Shown here: in pieces, positions 53,826-62,552 of the stretch
Layout of the letters: each line of letters starts with the position of its first letter
Numbering within the stretch: the first letter of the stretch is position 1
From: Rs1 sp038900335
GTDB taxonomy: Bacteria > Pseudomonadota > Gammaproteobacteria > Pseudomonadales > Balneatricaceae
Reading direction: 5' to 3'
NCBI GenBank assembly: GCA_038900335.1
Contig: JBBMRB010000008.1
Coordinates: forward strand, 62,001 to 126,000
DNA length: 64,000 nt
Made by a program: the position numbers and the translations under genes
The notes under the pieces: model-generated
What the model was told of the DNA's origin: nothing
Database searches by the model: none
The model's input: only the letters and a program-made list of their open reading frames with translations

Positions 53826-54542
53826 CTAGCGAGCTAACCTGCTCGCTATAATATTTTCGACAGCCTTTGGTAATTCACTAAGACAGTCGACTTGCTGATC
53901 TGCTTGGAACGGATGCGACCACACCTGTGGGATAACATTCACCCAAATTGTCGACATACCCAACTCTTGTGCTCCTTGCACATCAGCAATTGGATTATCT
54001 CCAATGTGGATTATTTGCTCAGCCTTTAATTCAGTATGCTCTAACATTAGCTGATAGATAATTGGGTTTGGTTTTTCAACTCCTGCATCGTGTGCATTAA
54101 ATTGAAAGTCAAAGTATTCGCCTAAACCTACTCTATAAATATCGGCATTACCATTGGTAATAGCCCCCATTAAATAGCCCTGCGATTTAAGGCGCTGCAA
54201 AGAGCTTTGCACATGCTCAAAAAAAGTGACTTCTTGGCGTGCTGCCAAAGCGACTTGAAAAGCTTGTTGAGCAATATCAAGCGCCTCTTGTTGTGCGTAG
54301 CCTACTTTGAGCAAACTTAGTTCAAGACCTTTTAGCCGAATATCTGTCACGCTATGTGCAATCTTTGGATAAATATCAACAACCTGCTGTTTTAGTCGGG
54401 TAAAATAATCTGGCGGATATTTATCAGTCAAACGCGGTGCATTAATGGTGAGCCATTGATACATTTTAGTATCCGTGTTCTTTAAGACAGGTCTGATGTC
54501 CCACAAGGTATCGTCTAAATCAAACGTCAGACACTTAATCAT
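53826..54542 (-). CDS. HAD family hydrolase (YigB-like)
   Basis: 238 residues. LTFDLDDTLWD gives the catalytic Asp8 and Asp10 of HAD phosphatases. The cap domain follows, then GAITNGNAD (motif II), the Lys in AGVEKPNP, and HIGDNPIADVQGAQELGM (motif IV). Its position after dapF-DUF484 corresponds to yigB of E. coli, a flavin-pathway phosphatase (pyrimidine phosphate) also active on FMN; the substrate here is inferred. xerC, normally just upstream of yigB, is missing. Confidence 0.88.
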   Translation of the reverse strand: MIKCLTFDLDDTLWDIRPVLKNTDTKMYQWLTINAPRLTDKYPPDYFTRLKQQVVDIYPKIAHSVTDIRLKGLELSLLKVGYAQQEALDIAQQAFQVALAARQEVTFFEHVQSSLQRLKSQGYLMGAITNGNADIYRVGLGEYFDFQFNAHDAGVEKPNPIIYQLMLEHTELKAEQIIHIGDNPIADVQGAQELGMSTIWVNVIPQVWSHPFQADQQVDCLSELPKAVENIIASRLAR

Positions 54543-54573
54543 ATACTAGCTCTCTCTTTTTAATTAAATGGTT

Positions 54574-55281
54574 TTAGCTAGGTGCAGATTCTCGTAAAAT
54601 ACGACTCGCAACCCTGCTGAGAACCTCACCAACATAGCTTAAAAACATTGTTCCCTGGCTACTTTGGAAATAATCTTCATCGTAGCTGCCTATCCCTAAC
54701 AACCCTATTGTTTCACCTTTAATTAACGGTATCACGGCTGCTGATTGAATGAGCGATGAGCGTCCCTCAAACAAAAAATGATTTTCAGCGGCACTAAGAT
54801 GCCCACAACTCGGTAGGTTAGAGATAATCAGCGGCTCAATAATACCCGCCATCTCTCTGGGCATCATACGTCGATTGTTCACTGTTAGTTGATGATCAGC
54901 AAACAGAATTAATGACGTCGCATCACCATAAAAATCACGGCACAAGCTTTCCTCTAAGGCATCGCCTAAGTCATCGAGGGTCTGTGCGTCTAATAGTGAG
55001 AGCACCATGCGTTTAGTTTTTTCAAACTGTACATCATTGTGTCTAGCTGCATCACAAAAGTCTGATAGATGAACACTGAGCTTTTTATTTTTCTCGCGCA
55101 GCATTGACGATTGACGCTCAACAAAAGATACCGCAGAACCACTATCATGGGGAACAGACAGAACTTCTAATAAATATTCATATTCAACGAAAAAATCAGG
55201 ATCATTTTGTAAATACGCAGCGACTTGCTCACGGCTCAATGGGCTAATTGTAGTATTTTCTTTGTTCTCTGCCTTACTCAT
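54574..55281 (-). CDS. DUF484 family protein (GAF-like)
   Basis: 235 residues. The N-terminal helical part (LSREQVAAYLQNDPDFFVEYEYLLEVLSVPH) and the RQSSMLREKNKKLSVHL coiled coil are the DUF484 signature. The C-terminal half is a GAF-like fold with AAVIPLIKGETIGLLGIGSYDEDYFQSSQGTMFLSYVGEVLSR. The function is not established. Its start overlaps the dapF stop by 4 bp, so it is co-translated with dapF. Confidence 0.9.
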   Translation of the reverse strand: MSKAENKENTTISPLSREQVAAYLQNDPDFFVEYEYLLEVLSVPHDSGSAVSFVERQSSMLREKNKKLSVHLSDFCDAARHNDVQFEKTKRMVLSLLDAQTLDDLGDALEESLCRDFYGDATSLILFADHQLTVNNRRMMPREMAGIIEPLIISNLPSCGHLSAAENHFLFEGRSSLIQSAAVIPLIKGETIGLLGIGSYDEDYFQSSQGTMFLSYVGEVLSRVASRILRESAPS

Positions 55282-56111
55282 ATAAACATCTTTCCTTCAA
55301 ATACATTAGTCGCAGGCCCAGTCATAATCACGGGATCAGCCTCACCGCCACGCCAGAAAATTTCTAATTTGCCACCGCTGACATTTACTTTTACTCGCTC
55401 TTTAAGCAAGCCTCTTAATCTACCGGCAACAACCGCAGCACAGGCACCAGTGCCACACGCTAGCGTCTCACCGACACCGCGCTCATAAACACGCAGGTTA
55501 ATTTCGCTATCGTTAACTATTTGCATAAAACCAATATTTGAACTGTTAGGAAAGCAAGCCTGGTGCTGCATTTTTGGCCCTAGCTCAGTTACTGGAGCGC
55601 TATTTACATCATCGACGATTAACACTGTATGCGGGTTCCCCATCGATACAACGGATACCTCATAGCTAATATTATCAACATCGACAGCATAACTTATTTG
55701 CTGTGTATCACTAATAAAAGGGATTTGCGCCGGCTCAAGTACCGGTGCCCCCATATCAACTTCAACTAAACCATCATCTGAGATAGATAAAGTCATATTG
55801 CCTTTAGCAGTCTCAACTGCAATCACATTTTTAGCTGTTAATCTTTTTTCTTTGACAAATAAAGCAAAACAGCGAGCACCATTACCGCAGTGCTCAACTT
55901 CACTACCATCACCGTTAAAGATGCGATATCGAAAGTCCATTTCAGGATTTGAAGGCACTTCAATCACTAATAATTGATCAAAGCCTACGCCTAATTGACG
56001 ATCTGCTAAACGCTTCACCATTTGCGAATTAAATTTATAACGCTGTGTGACTAAGTCAACGACCATAAAGTCATTGCCTAGCCCGTGCATTTTGGTAAAA
56101 CGTAATAGCAT
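55278..56111 (-). CDS. dapF: Diaminopimelate epimerase
   Basis: 277 residues. It converts LL- to meso-diaminopimelate for lysine and peptidoglycan. The two catalytic cysteines are visible: Cys75 in VEHCGNGAR and the second, near residue 219, in LACGTGACAA. FTKMHGLGNDFMVVD opens the protein and GNPHTVLIVDD lies mid-way. It lies 71 bp downstream of lysA and overlaps the DUF484 gene by 4 bp. Confidence 0.97.
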   Translation of the reverse strand: MLLRFTKMHGLGNDFMVVDLVTQRYKFNSQMVKRLADRQLGVGFDQLLVIEVPSNPEMDFRYRIFNGDGSEVEHCGNGARCFALFVKEKRLTAKNVIAVETAKGNMTLSISDDGLVEVDMGAPVLEPAQIPFISDTQQISYAVDVDNISYEVSVVSMGNPHTVLIVDDVNSAPVTELGPKMQHQACFPNSSNIGFMQIVNDSEINLRVYERGVGETLACGTGACAAVVAGRLRGLLKERVKVNVSGGKLEIFWRGGEADPVIMTGPATNVFEGKMFI

Positions 56112-56182
56112 TGTATTTTCCAGTGTTGTTATATTATAAAGATGTAAATATACCGTTATTTACATAAGCTAAACAACTTAAG

Positions 56183-57436
56183 TTAGTCATTACTTAGGAT
56201 AGATTCTCCACGAATCAAATCCGCAAAGGTTTCACGGCTTCGCACTTCATGCATTTGATCATCATCGATCATAATTTCTGCCGCACGTGTTCGCGTATTG
56301 TAATTTGAGCTCATGGTAAAGCCGTAAGCACCTGATGAACACACCGCTAAAATATCGCCAGCACTAATGGCTAAATCACGATCTTTACCTAAAAAATCAC
56401 CGGTTTCACAAACAGGGCCGACCACGTCATAAGTATACTCTTTCGCCTGCTCATCTATTTTCAGTGGCACTATATCTAAATACGCACTGTACAGGGCCGG
56501 GCGTATCATATCGTTCATAGCGGCATCAACAATCGCAAAATTCTTGCTCTCATTGTGTTTTAAATATTCAACTTCTGTCAATAACACACCCGCATTAGCG
56601 ACAATAGAGCGACCGGGTTCAAAAATAAGTTTTAAATTTCGACCGTCAATTTTAGCTAACACAGCGGCTATATATTCTTGTGCTGTCGGTGGCACTTCAT
56701 CAGTATAACAAACGCCTAAACCGCCGCCTAAATCTAGGTGGGCAATAGTAATGCCATTGATCATTAGTTCATCAATTAACTGTAATAACTTATCTATTGC
56801 ATCCATAAAAGGAGCTATTTCAGTTAGCTGACTACCAATATGACAATCCATACCAATAATTTTTACGTTTTTCAAACTCGCCGCATGTAAATAGATGCGT
56901 AGTGCTTCATCAATCGCAATGCCGAATTTATTCTCTTTAAGGCCTGTTGAAATATACGGATGAGTACCCGCATCAACATTGGGATTCACCCTAAATGAAA
57001 TAGGTGCTACCTTGCCCATAGCCCCTGCCACATTGTTGATTCGCTCCAGCTCCGCCTCTGATTCCACATTAAAGCAGTGAATTCCGACTTCAAGTGCTCG
57101 TTTTATTTCTACTGACTGTTTAGAGACACCAGAAAAAACAACGCGCTCAGCTTTACCACCAGCGGCTAACACTCGCTCTAGCTCGCCTTGAGAAACCACA
57201 TCAAAACCCGAACCTAAACGCGCCAGCACATTCAATACAGCTAAATTACTGTTTGCTTTAATCGCAAAGCAAACCATATCGTCACGCCCTTCAAGTGCAT
57301 TGGCGTAAGCGAGATAAGCCAATTCAATCGCATCCCTTGAGTATACGTAGCTAGGTGTGCCATATTGCTCAGCAACTTTACTTAGTAATACATTTTCACA
57401 GTAAAACTCATTATTACGATACTCAAAACTTTCCAT
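56183..57436 (-). CDS. lysA: Diaminopimelate decarboxylase
   Basis: 417 residues, fold-type III PLP enzyme making lysine from meso-diaminopimelate. The PLP lysine is Lys60 in CFAIKANSN. HIGSQL, DLGGGLG, EPGRSIVANAG and CETGDFL (the Cys from the partner subunit) are all intact. It starts at ATG 57436. It is followed by dapF and preceded by the small lptM gene, the standard gammaproteobacterial block. Confidence 0.97.
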   Translation of the reverse strand: MESFEYRNNEFYCENVLLSKVAEQYGTPSYVYSRDAIELAYLAYANALEGRDDMVCFAIKANSNLAVLNVLARLGSGFDVVSQGELERVLAAGGKAERVVFSGVSKQSVEIKRALEVGIHCFNVESEAELERINNVAGAMGKVAPISFRVNPNVDAGTHPYISTGLKENKFGIAIDEALRIYLHAASLKNVKIIGMDCHIGSQLTEIAPFMDAIDKLLQLIDELMINGITIAHLDLGGGLGVCYTDEVPPTAQEYIAAVLAKIDGRNLKLIFEPGRSIVANAGVLLTEVEYLKHNESKNFAIVDAAMNDMIRPALYSAYLDIVPLKIDEQAKEYTYDVVGPVCETGDFLGKDRDLAISAGDILAVCSSGAYGFTMSSNYNTRTRAAEIMIDDDQMHEVRSRETFADLIRGESILSND

Positions 57437-57561
57437 CGGGTCTCTTACCTTTGTCTATATTATTAACAGCTCTGCGAAAGAATTTGCTGCTTATGTTGTC
57501 GGTGTTATCAGTAGTGCCAATAATGCAAGCTGTAGCGCCTGCTTTTACTGCTACCTATAAA

Positions 57562-57714
57562 TTAAGGCCTAGTTTCAGGCGCAGCTGTGTCTGCACTATT
57601 AGTGATCGTCTCTTTATCACCTTCTAAATATAGTGGACCTTTTTGCCCACACGCTGCTAGTAACAGCACGCTTGCCAGAAGACTTACCTGTAATAGTCGT
57701 TTTGCGTTACTCAT
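57562..57714 (-). CDS. lptM: LptM-type small outer-membrane lipoprotein
   Basis: 50 residues, read directly on the - strand. The N-terminus MSNAKRLLQVSLLASVLLLAAC is a lipoprotein signal with the acylated Cys22 in LAAC. It is followed by GQKGPLYL, the invariant mature start of LptM (formerly YifL). In E. coli LptM helps LptD acquire its native disulfides within the LPS translocon. The position immediately upstream of lysA is the conserved one. The mature part is only 29 residues and polar. Confidence 0.88.
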   Translation of the reverse strand: MSNAKRLLQVSLLASVLLLAACGQKGPLYLEGDKETITNSADTAAPETRP

Positions 57715-57777
57715 TTTCAATACCACCACTGCCATCAAAAAATATTAAGTATACTGTATATTGTGCTCTAATCTTTA

Positions 57778-59061
57778 TTACTTTTTGATCAAAAACAACT
57801 GTTCAACGTTTTTAAATAACGTCTCACTCGCACCTCTTTGCGCACTGACATAGCCTAATGCGCACTCTCCCATAGCCTGTATTTTTTTAGTGTCCGCAAA
57901 CAGTGATATCAACTGTCGTTGTAATTCATTAAAATCATCACAGGTAACCAGCCCACCAGCGTCTTGCATCTGCGGACAAATGACTGAAAAATTATACTGT
58001 TGCGGCCCCATAATAACGCCTTTACCAACCGCGGCAGGCTCAATCGGGCTCTGGCCACCGAGCGCGACAAAACTACCGCCAACGACAGCAATATCAGCAC
58101 AGGCGTATAGCATACTTAGCTCGCCCATCGTATCGCCTATATACACTTGGCACTGCTCGTTAATATCACTTTGTGAGCGGCGCAATACTTGATTAGTATA
58201 CTGTGTAGCGAGCTCAGCAACTTCGCTAAAGCGCTCAGGGTGTCTAGGTACTATAATAAGCAACATATCTGGGTACTGCTGCCAGATATCTGCCATTTGT
58301 TCTAGCACACCCTGCTCTTCACTCACATGAGAGCTGCCTAAAATTATGGTGGCACGAGAGCCCGCTCGCGCTTTAAACGCCGCGGCATCTGACAACACAT
58401 TCTCACCAATAATCATATCGAACTTAACACTGCCGCTGACGATTAGTTTGTGTGCTGATAAACCTAACTTTTTAAATTGCTCACCATCACTAGCATACTG
58501 CGCTACTAGCAGGTCAACTTGCGATAGCATGGTGGCTGTCATTGACGCCAGTTTTTGATAACCTCGCTTAGATTTTTTCGACATGCGACCATTAGCTAGC
58601 ATCACAGGAATAGCCCGCTGCTTACACTGCGCCAACATGTTCGGCCACAACTCTGTCTCTACTATCAACAGCCCTATCGGCTGGTGTTTAGATAAAAATC
58701 GAGAAACAGCGCACGGCTGATCATAAGGGCAGTATTGATGAAACACCTTAGCGTTGTCTTTAAACAGTTTCCGCACGCGCTGAGCCCCTGTCGGGGTCGA
58801 TGTCGTCAGCAGTATCGCTTGCTCGGGGTACTGTAAATGCAGGCGCCGTATTAACGGCGCTATTGCCACAACTTCACCGACAGAGACAGCGTGTATCCAC
58901 AGTGGACTTTGATCGACACTTTGAGAGGCAAAGCCAAAGCGCTCTGCTATGCGCTGACGATAGGCGGGAGATTTTTTCCCCCGGCGCCATAATTTTAGTA
59001 ATAGCAAGGGGGTAATTAAATAGAATATAAAACTATACACTTTTAGCACAAGATACATCAC
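57778..59061 (-). CDS. waaA: 3-deoxy-D-manno-octulosonic acid (Kdo) transferase
   Basis: 427 residues, GT30. It transfers Kdo to lipid IVA at the inner-membrane face. An N-terminal membrane anchor (residues 4-22) leads into RQRIAERFGFASQSVD and WIHAVSVGEVVAIAPLI, which contains the catalytic Glu. Other family landmarks are ETELWPNML, NGRMSKKSKRGYQKL and the donor-site GSFVALGGQSPIEPAAVGKGVIMGP. It is divergent from gmhA with 278 bp between, placing LPS-core functions on both sides. Confidence 0.95.
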   Translation of the reverse strand: MMYLVLKVYSFIFYLITPLLLLKLWRRGKKSPAYRQRIAERFGFASQSVDQSPLWIHAVSVGEVVAIAPLIRRLHLQYPEQAILLTTSTPTGAQRVRKLFKDNAKVFHQYCPYDQPCAVSRFLSKHQPIGLLIVETELWPNMLAQCKQRAIPVMLANGRMSKKSKRGYQKLASMTATMLSQVDLLVAQYASDGEQFKKLGLSAHKLIVSGSVKFDMIIGENVLSDAAAFKARAGSRATIILGSSHVSEEQGVLEQMADIWQQYPDMLLIIVPRHPERFSEVAELATQYTNQVLRRSQSDINEQCQVYIGDTMGELSMLYACADIAVVGGSFVALGGQSPIEPAAVGKGVIMGPQQYNFSVICPQMQDAGGLVTCDDFNELQRQLISLFADTKKIQAMGECALGYVSAQRGASETLFKNVEQLFLIKK

Positions 59062-59277
59062 CTCTAAAACACAACAACACTGTTAGAACAAAAAACGAGG
59101 TTAAGTTCAGTGCTTTGTACATCGTTAAACTGCTCCACACTCGTGCGCTACATTACCAGTATTGAGCAGGTTATATTTATTAGGGCAGCTATTGTAGTTT
59201 ATCACGCGCAATAGATCAGTTAGAATTCAAGCTTGAAAGTTAATAAATACATCGCATAGTAATTAATCAGTAGTCTA

Positions 59278-59306
59278 TTGATCGTATTAATTGCTGGTAC
59301 GATATT
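59278..59306 (+). promoter_or_regulatory. Candidate promoter for gmhA
   Basis: TTGATC (59278-59283) and GATATT (59301-59306) are 17 bp apart; each matches consensus at four of six bases. AGAGG at 59324 is the ribosome site. Confidence 0.3.
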
Positions 59307-59339
59307 TTACGCAACGCTTTATTAGAGGTTTTCACTACG

Positions 59340-59912
59340 ATGTCTACATACTTAAATGCTTTACAACGTCATCAAAGCTTGTTTCAAAAAATGATCGAAT
59401 GTGAACAATCTTTGCAGCTACTTGCAGAGCAAATAGATCAATGCTTTAAAAAAGGCGGCAAACTTTTTTTCATGGGCAATGGCGGTAGTGCCGCTGACAG
59501 CCAGCATTTAGCCACCGAGTTTGTTGTGCGCTACAAAGCGGAGCGCGCACCACTTGCCGCTATTGCACTGACCACTGACACATCTCTGCTAACCGCCCAT
59601 GCTAATGACTACTCTTTTGATACCGTTTTTAGCAGACAGGTCGCAGCCCTTGCCAAGCCTGAAGATATTATTATCGGTATCTCAACCTCTGGTAATAGCG
59701 CTAATATCATTGATGCTATTAAGGTAGCACAAGGTCTTGGTGCACTAACGTGGGCATGGACAGGTGAAAGCGGTGGTGCATTAAAAGAAATCGCCGATCA
59801 TATCTTAGCCATTCCAGCTACCGAGACAGCACGCGTACAAGAAGCGCATATTTTTGCAGGGCACTGGTTGTGTGAAGATGCTGATGAGCGCGCACTAAAA
59901 GCTGCTCACTAA
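59340..59912 (+). CDS. gmhA: Phosphoheptose isomerase
   Basis: 190 residues. It converts sedoheptulose 7-phosphate to D-glycero-D-manno-heptose 7-phosphate, the first step of the LPS heptose path. It is a SIS-fold protein with FFMGNGGSAADSQHLATEFVVRY, GISTSGNSANIIDAI and a C-terminal QEAHIFAGHWLCE supplying the metal-site His. It lies one base before gmhB (TAACATG), so the two are co-expressed. Confidence 0.95.
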   Translation: MSTYLNALQRHQSLFQKMIECEQSLQLLAEQIDQCFKKGGKLFFMGNGGSAADSQHLATEFVVRYKAERAPLAAIALTTDTSLLTAHANDYSFDTVFSRQVAALAKPEDIIIGISTSGNSANIIDAIKVAQGLGALTWAWTGESGGALKEIADHILAIPATETARVQEAHIFAGHWLCEDADERALKAAH

Positions 59913-59913
59913 C

Positions 59914-60462
59914 ATGAAGCTTATTATTTTAGATAGAGACGGTGTTATCAATTACGATAGTGATCAGTACATCCGCACTGTCGATCAATGGATAGCACTG
60001 CCCGGTAGTATTAATGCGATGGCCGAGTTATCTAAAGCGGGTTATAAAATAGCGATCGCTACTAACCAGTCAGGTATTGCTAGAGGTTATTATAGCTTAG
60101 CAACTTTAGCGGCAATGCACCAAAAAATGACGACTATGGTAACCGCCGCTGGTGGCACTATAGATAGTATTGTCTACTGCCCACATATTGCTGATGATAA
60201 CTGCCTTTGCAGAAAACCGTTACCTGGCATGCTTAGCCAAATCTTAGAGCAATTCTCGATCGGTAACGCTGATCTTAACGATGTATGGTTTATCGGCGAT
60301 AGCTTGCGTGATATCCAAGCAGGTACTGCCGTTAACTTGCGAACAGTGCTGGTTAAAACAGGTAAAGGTGAGAAAACGTTGGCCAATAACGCGCTAGCTA
60401 AAGATACCGCTATCTACCAAGACCTAGCAGATTTCACCCAGCATTTACTACGCAGTCAATAA
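59914..60462 (+). CDS. gmhB: D-glycero-D-manno-heptose 1,7-bisphosphate 7-phosphatase
   Basis: 182 residues, HAD fold. Asp7 and Asp9 lie in LDRDGVINYDSDQYI, motif II is in ATNQSGIARGYY, the structural zinc ligands are in CPHIADDNCLCRKP, and motif IV is IGDSLRDIQAG. It removes the C7 phosphate between the HldE kinase and adenylyltransferase reactions, and hldE is present at the right edge of the window. Confidence 0.95.
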   Translation: MKLIILDRDGVINYDSDQYIRTVDQWIALPGSINAMAELSKAGYKIAIATNQSGIARGYYSLATLAAMHQKMTTMVTAAGGTIDSIVYCPHIADDNCLCRKPLPGMLSQILEQFSIGNADLNDVWFIGDSLRDIQAGTAVNLRTVLVKTGKGEKTLANNALAKDTAIYQDLADFTQHLLRSQ

Positions 60463-60499
60463 CAGCGACAACGATGAATACTGAATTGAGGCCATCTAC

Positions 60500-61684
60500 A
60501 TGAAAAATTTACAGACAGACATCGTCATCGTTGGTGGCGGCATCGCCGGTTTATGGATGCTAAACACACTGACCAAACAGGGTTACGACGTCTTATTATT
60601 AGAGGCGAACGCACTCGGTGGCGGCCAGAGCACGCGCTCACAAGGCATTATTCATGGCGGTATAAAATACGCACTAAATGGTGTTCTTTCACAGGCATCT
60701 GATGCCATCAAAGAGATGCCCGCACGCTGGAAAGCTTGCCTAGCGGGTCTCGGCGAAGTTGATTTACAAGGTGTTACCCAGCTCAGCGATGCCCACTACT
60801 TGTGGTCTCAGCGCTCGCTCGGCTCCAAAATCACCTCTTTTTTCGCCAAAAAAGCGATGAGCGGTCGTGTTGACTCTGTTGAAAAACAAGATTACCCATT
60901 GTTATTCCAAGATAAAAAATTTAAAGGTAACCTCTATCGACTCAATGAGGTAGTGCTTGATATCCCCAGCGTGATACGAAAGCTCAGTGAGCATTTAACA
61001 CAACGCATTTTGCAACTTGATACTCGCCAGTGCCAGTGGCAAAAAGATGATAGCGGTAATATTATCTCGCTGACAGCCAGCAGCCAACTTACGATTACAG
61101 CACAGCGCTTTATTTTTGCTGCAGGTGAGGGTAACGCAGCTATCTTAGATGCGCTCGCTATTGATAGCCCACAAATGCAGGTGCGTCCATTACATATGGT
61201 CATGGCCACCCATCGCACCAACTTGCCTATCTACGCCCATTGTATCGGCACTAGCAGTAAACCATTGGTCACATTGACTCATCATATCAACAATGATGGC
61301 AGCTTTACTTGGTATTACGGCGGCGATATCGCTGAAAGTGGCCTTGAGTATACTAGCGAGCAACAAATCGCTCGCGCACAAGAGCTGACCGCACAGATAC
61401 TGCCCTGGGTCACACTCAAAGATGTACACTGGCAAACATTACGCATTAACCGTGCAGAGCCCAAGCAGAGCGCATTAAGTAGACCTGACGCCGCGTTTTT
61501 AGCCAGTGATCACAACTATTTTATTGCCTGGCCAACAAAGCTAGCATTAGCACCTGATCTCAGCGATAAGGTCATACAAGCGCTGCATGATCAGAAAATT
61601 GTCGCTAAATACACGCTATCAGCCCAACAGTTAGAAAACCTTAGCAGCGCAAAAGTCGCTAGCACTGCTTGGCAGCCGCAATGA
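60500..61684 (+). CDS. FAD-dependent oxidoreductase (DAO/GlpD-like)
   Basis: 394 residues. An N-terminal FAD-binding loop (DIVIVGGGIAGLWMLNTLTKQGYDVLLLE in outline) is followed by GGGQSTRSQGIIHGGIKYALNG, as in the glycerol-3-phosphate-dehydrogenase/D-amino-acid-oxidase superfamily. A second FAD segment, FIFAAGEGN, lies near residue 215. There is no signal peptide, so it is probably cytoplasmic or peripherally membrane bound. It starts 37 bp after gmhB and overlaps the next gene by ATGA. The substrate is unknown; its place inside the heptose gene cluster is the only hint. Confidence 0.82.
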   Translation: MKNLQTDIVIVGGGIAGLWMLNTLTKQGYDVLLLEANALGGGQSTRSQGIIHGGIKYALNGVLSQASDAIKEMPARWKACLAGLGEVDLQGVTQLSDAHYLWSQRSLGSKITSFFAKKAMSGRVDSVEKQDYPLLFQDKKFKGNLYRLNEVVLDIPSVIRKLSEHLTQRILQLDTRQCQWQKDDSGNIISLTASSQLTITAQRFIFAAGEGNAAILDALAIDSPQMQVRPLHMVMATHRTNLPIYAHCIGTSSKPLVTLTHHINNDGSFTWYYGGDIAESGLEYTSEQQIARAQELTAQILPWVTLKDVHWQTLRINRAEPKQSALSRPDAAFLASDHNYFIAWPTKLALAPDLSDKVIQALHDQKIVAKYTLSAQQLENLSSAKVASTAWQPQ

Positions 61685-62472
61685 AGTATAAAGAGATAGC
61701 GGACAGCGGTGTTAAAGTCAGCCAAATTGGTTTTGGCACCGTTAAAATAGGCCGAGATAAAGGCGTTAAATATCCAACTAATTTTACTATTCCAAACGAT
61801 CAGCAAGTACGCTCATTATTAGCTATTTGTCGTGAATTGGGAATTAACTTACTCGATACAGCACCCGCCTATGGTAATAGCGAGCAACGTTTGGGCGAGT
61901 TATTGAATGCGAGCGAGCGGCAAAACTGGGTTATTAGCACTAAAGCGGGCGAAGAGTTCGATAATAGCACTGGCCTGTCATCTTTTGATTTTTCTGCTGC
62001 TGCAATTACCCGAAGTGTCGAGCGCAGCTTGCAGCGCTTACATACAGATTATCTCGATGTTGTGATGATCCACTCTGATGGCGATGATTTAAAAATCATC
62101 GAGCAAGATGGTGCATTACAAACACTGGAGAACCTTAAAAGACAGGGAAAAATCAGAGCATTTGGCATGTCGACTAAAACAGTCGATGGTGGCATCACAG
62201 CACTTAAATATAGCGATTGCGCCATGGTAACTTACAACTTGATCACCCAAGATGAGCTACCAGTGATTGCATATGCTCAGCGACACAACAAAGGCATTTT
62301 TATCAAAAAAGCCTTTGCTTCAGGTCATATCAACCCTGCTGAGCAGGACCCTATTGTTGCGAGTTTGGCTTTAATATTTGCACAACAAGCAGTCACTAGC
62401 GCTGTGATAGGCACTATCACCGAACAGAATTTGCGAGCAAATGTCGCTAAATACTTACAGCTTATCAGCTGA
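61681..62472 (+). CDS. Aldo/keto reductase family protein
   Basis: 263 residues from ATG 61681, overlapping the previous stop. It is a TIM-barrel NADPH reductase with VSQIGFGTVKIG, LLDTAPAYGNSEQRLGELL (Asp and Tyr of the catalytic tetrad) and WVISTKAG (Lys). YLDVVMIHSDG supplies the His position. The C-terminal AVIGTITEQNLRANVAKY contacts the cofactor. It is shorter than most members (about 300-330 residues). The substrate is unknown; tight coupling to the FAD enzyme suggests the two act in one pathway. Confidence 0.85.
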   Translation: MKYKEIADSGVKVSQIGFGTVKIGRDKGVKYPTNFTIPNDQQVRSLLAICRELGINLLDTAPAYGNSEQRLGELLNASERQNWVISTKAGEEFDNSTGLSSFDFSAAAITRSVERSLQRLHTDYLDVVMIHSDGDDLKIIEQDGALQTLENLKRQGKIRAFGMSTKTVDGGITALKYSDCAMVTYNLITQDELPVIAYAQRHNKGIFIKKAFASGHINPAEQDPIVASLALIFAQQAVTSAVIGTITEQNLRANVAKYLQLIS

Positions 62473-62502
62473 TTTTTAGTGTTGTGTGACACACGATACT
62501 GA

Positions 62503-62541
62503 CAGCCAAGTAGCTTAGCTATTTGGCTGCCTTGTCTTTTT
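62503..62541 (+). terminator. Rho-independent terminator after the aldo/keto reductase gene
   Basis: A 12-bp stem (62503-62514 with 62518-62529, one G-T pair) closes a TTA loop and is followed by CCTTGTCTTTTT. It ends the gmhA-gmhB-FAD-AKR transcript just before the end of convergent hldE. Confidence 0.85.
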
Positions 62542-62552
62542 ACTGCTTAATT

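Noticed and set aside
57437..57561. Frameshifted extension of the lptM reading frame
   Set aside because: An open stretch continues in another frame on the - strand, but LptM proteins are normally this short, so a frameshift is not needed.
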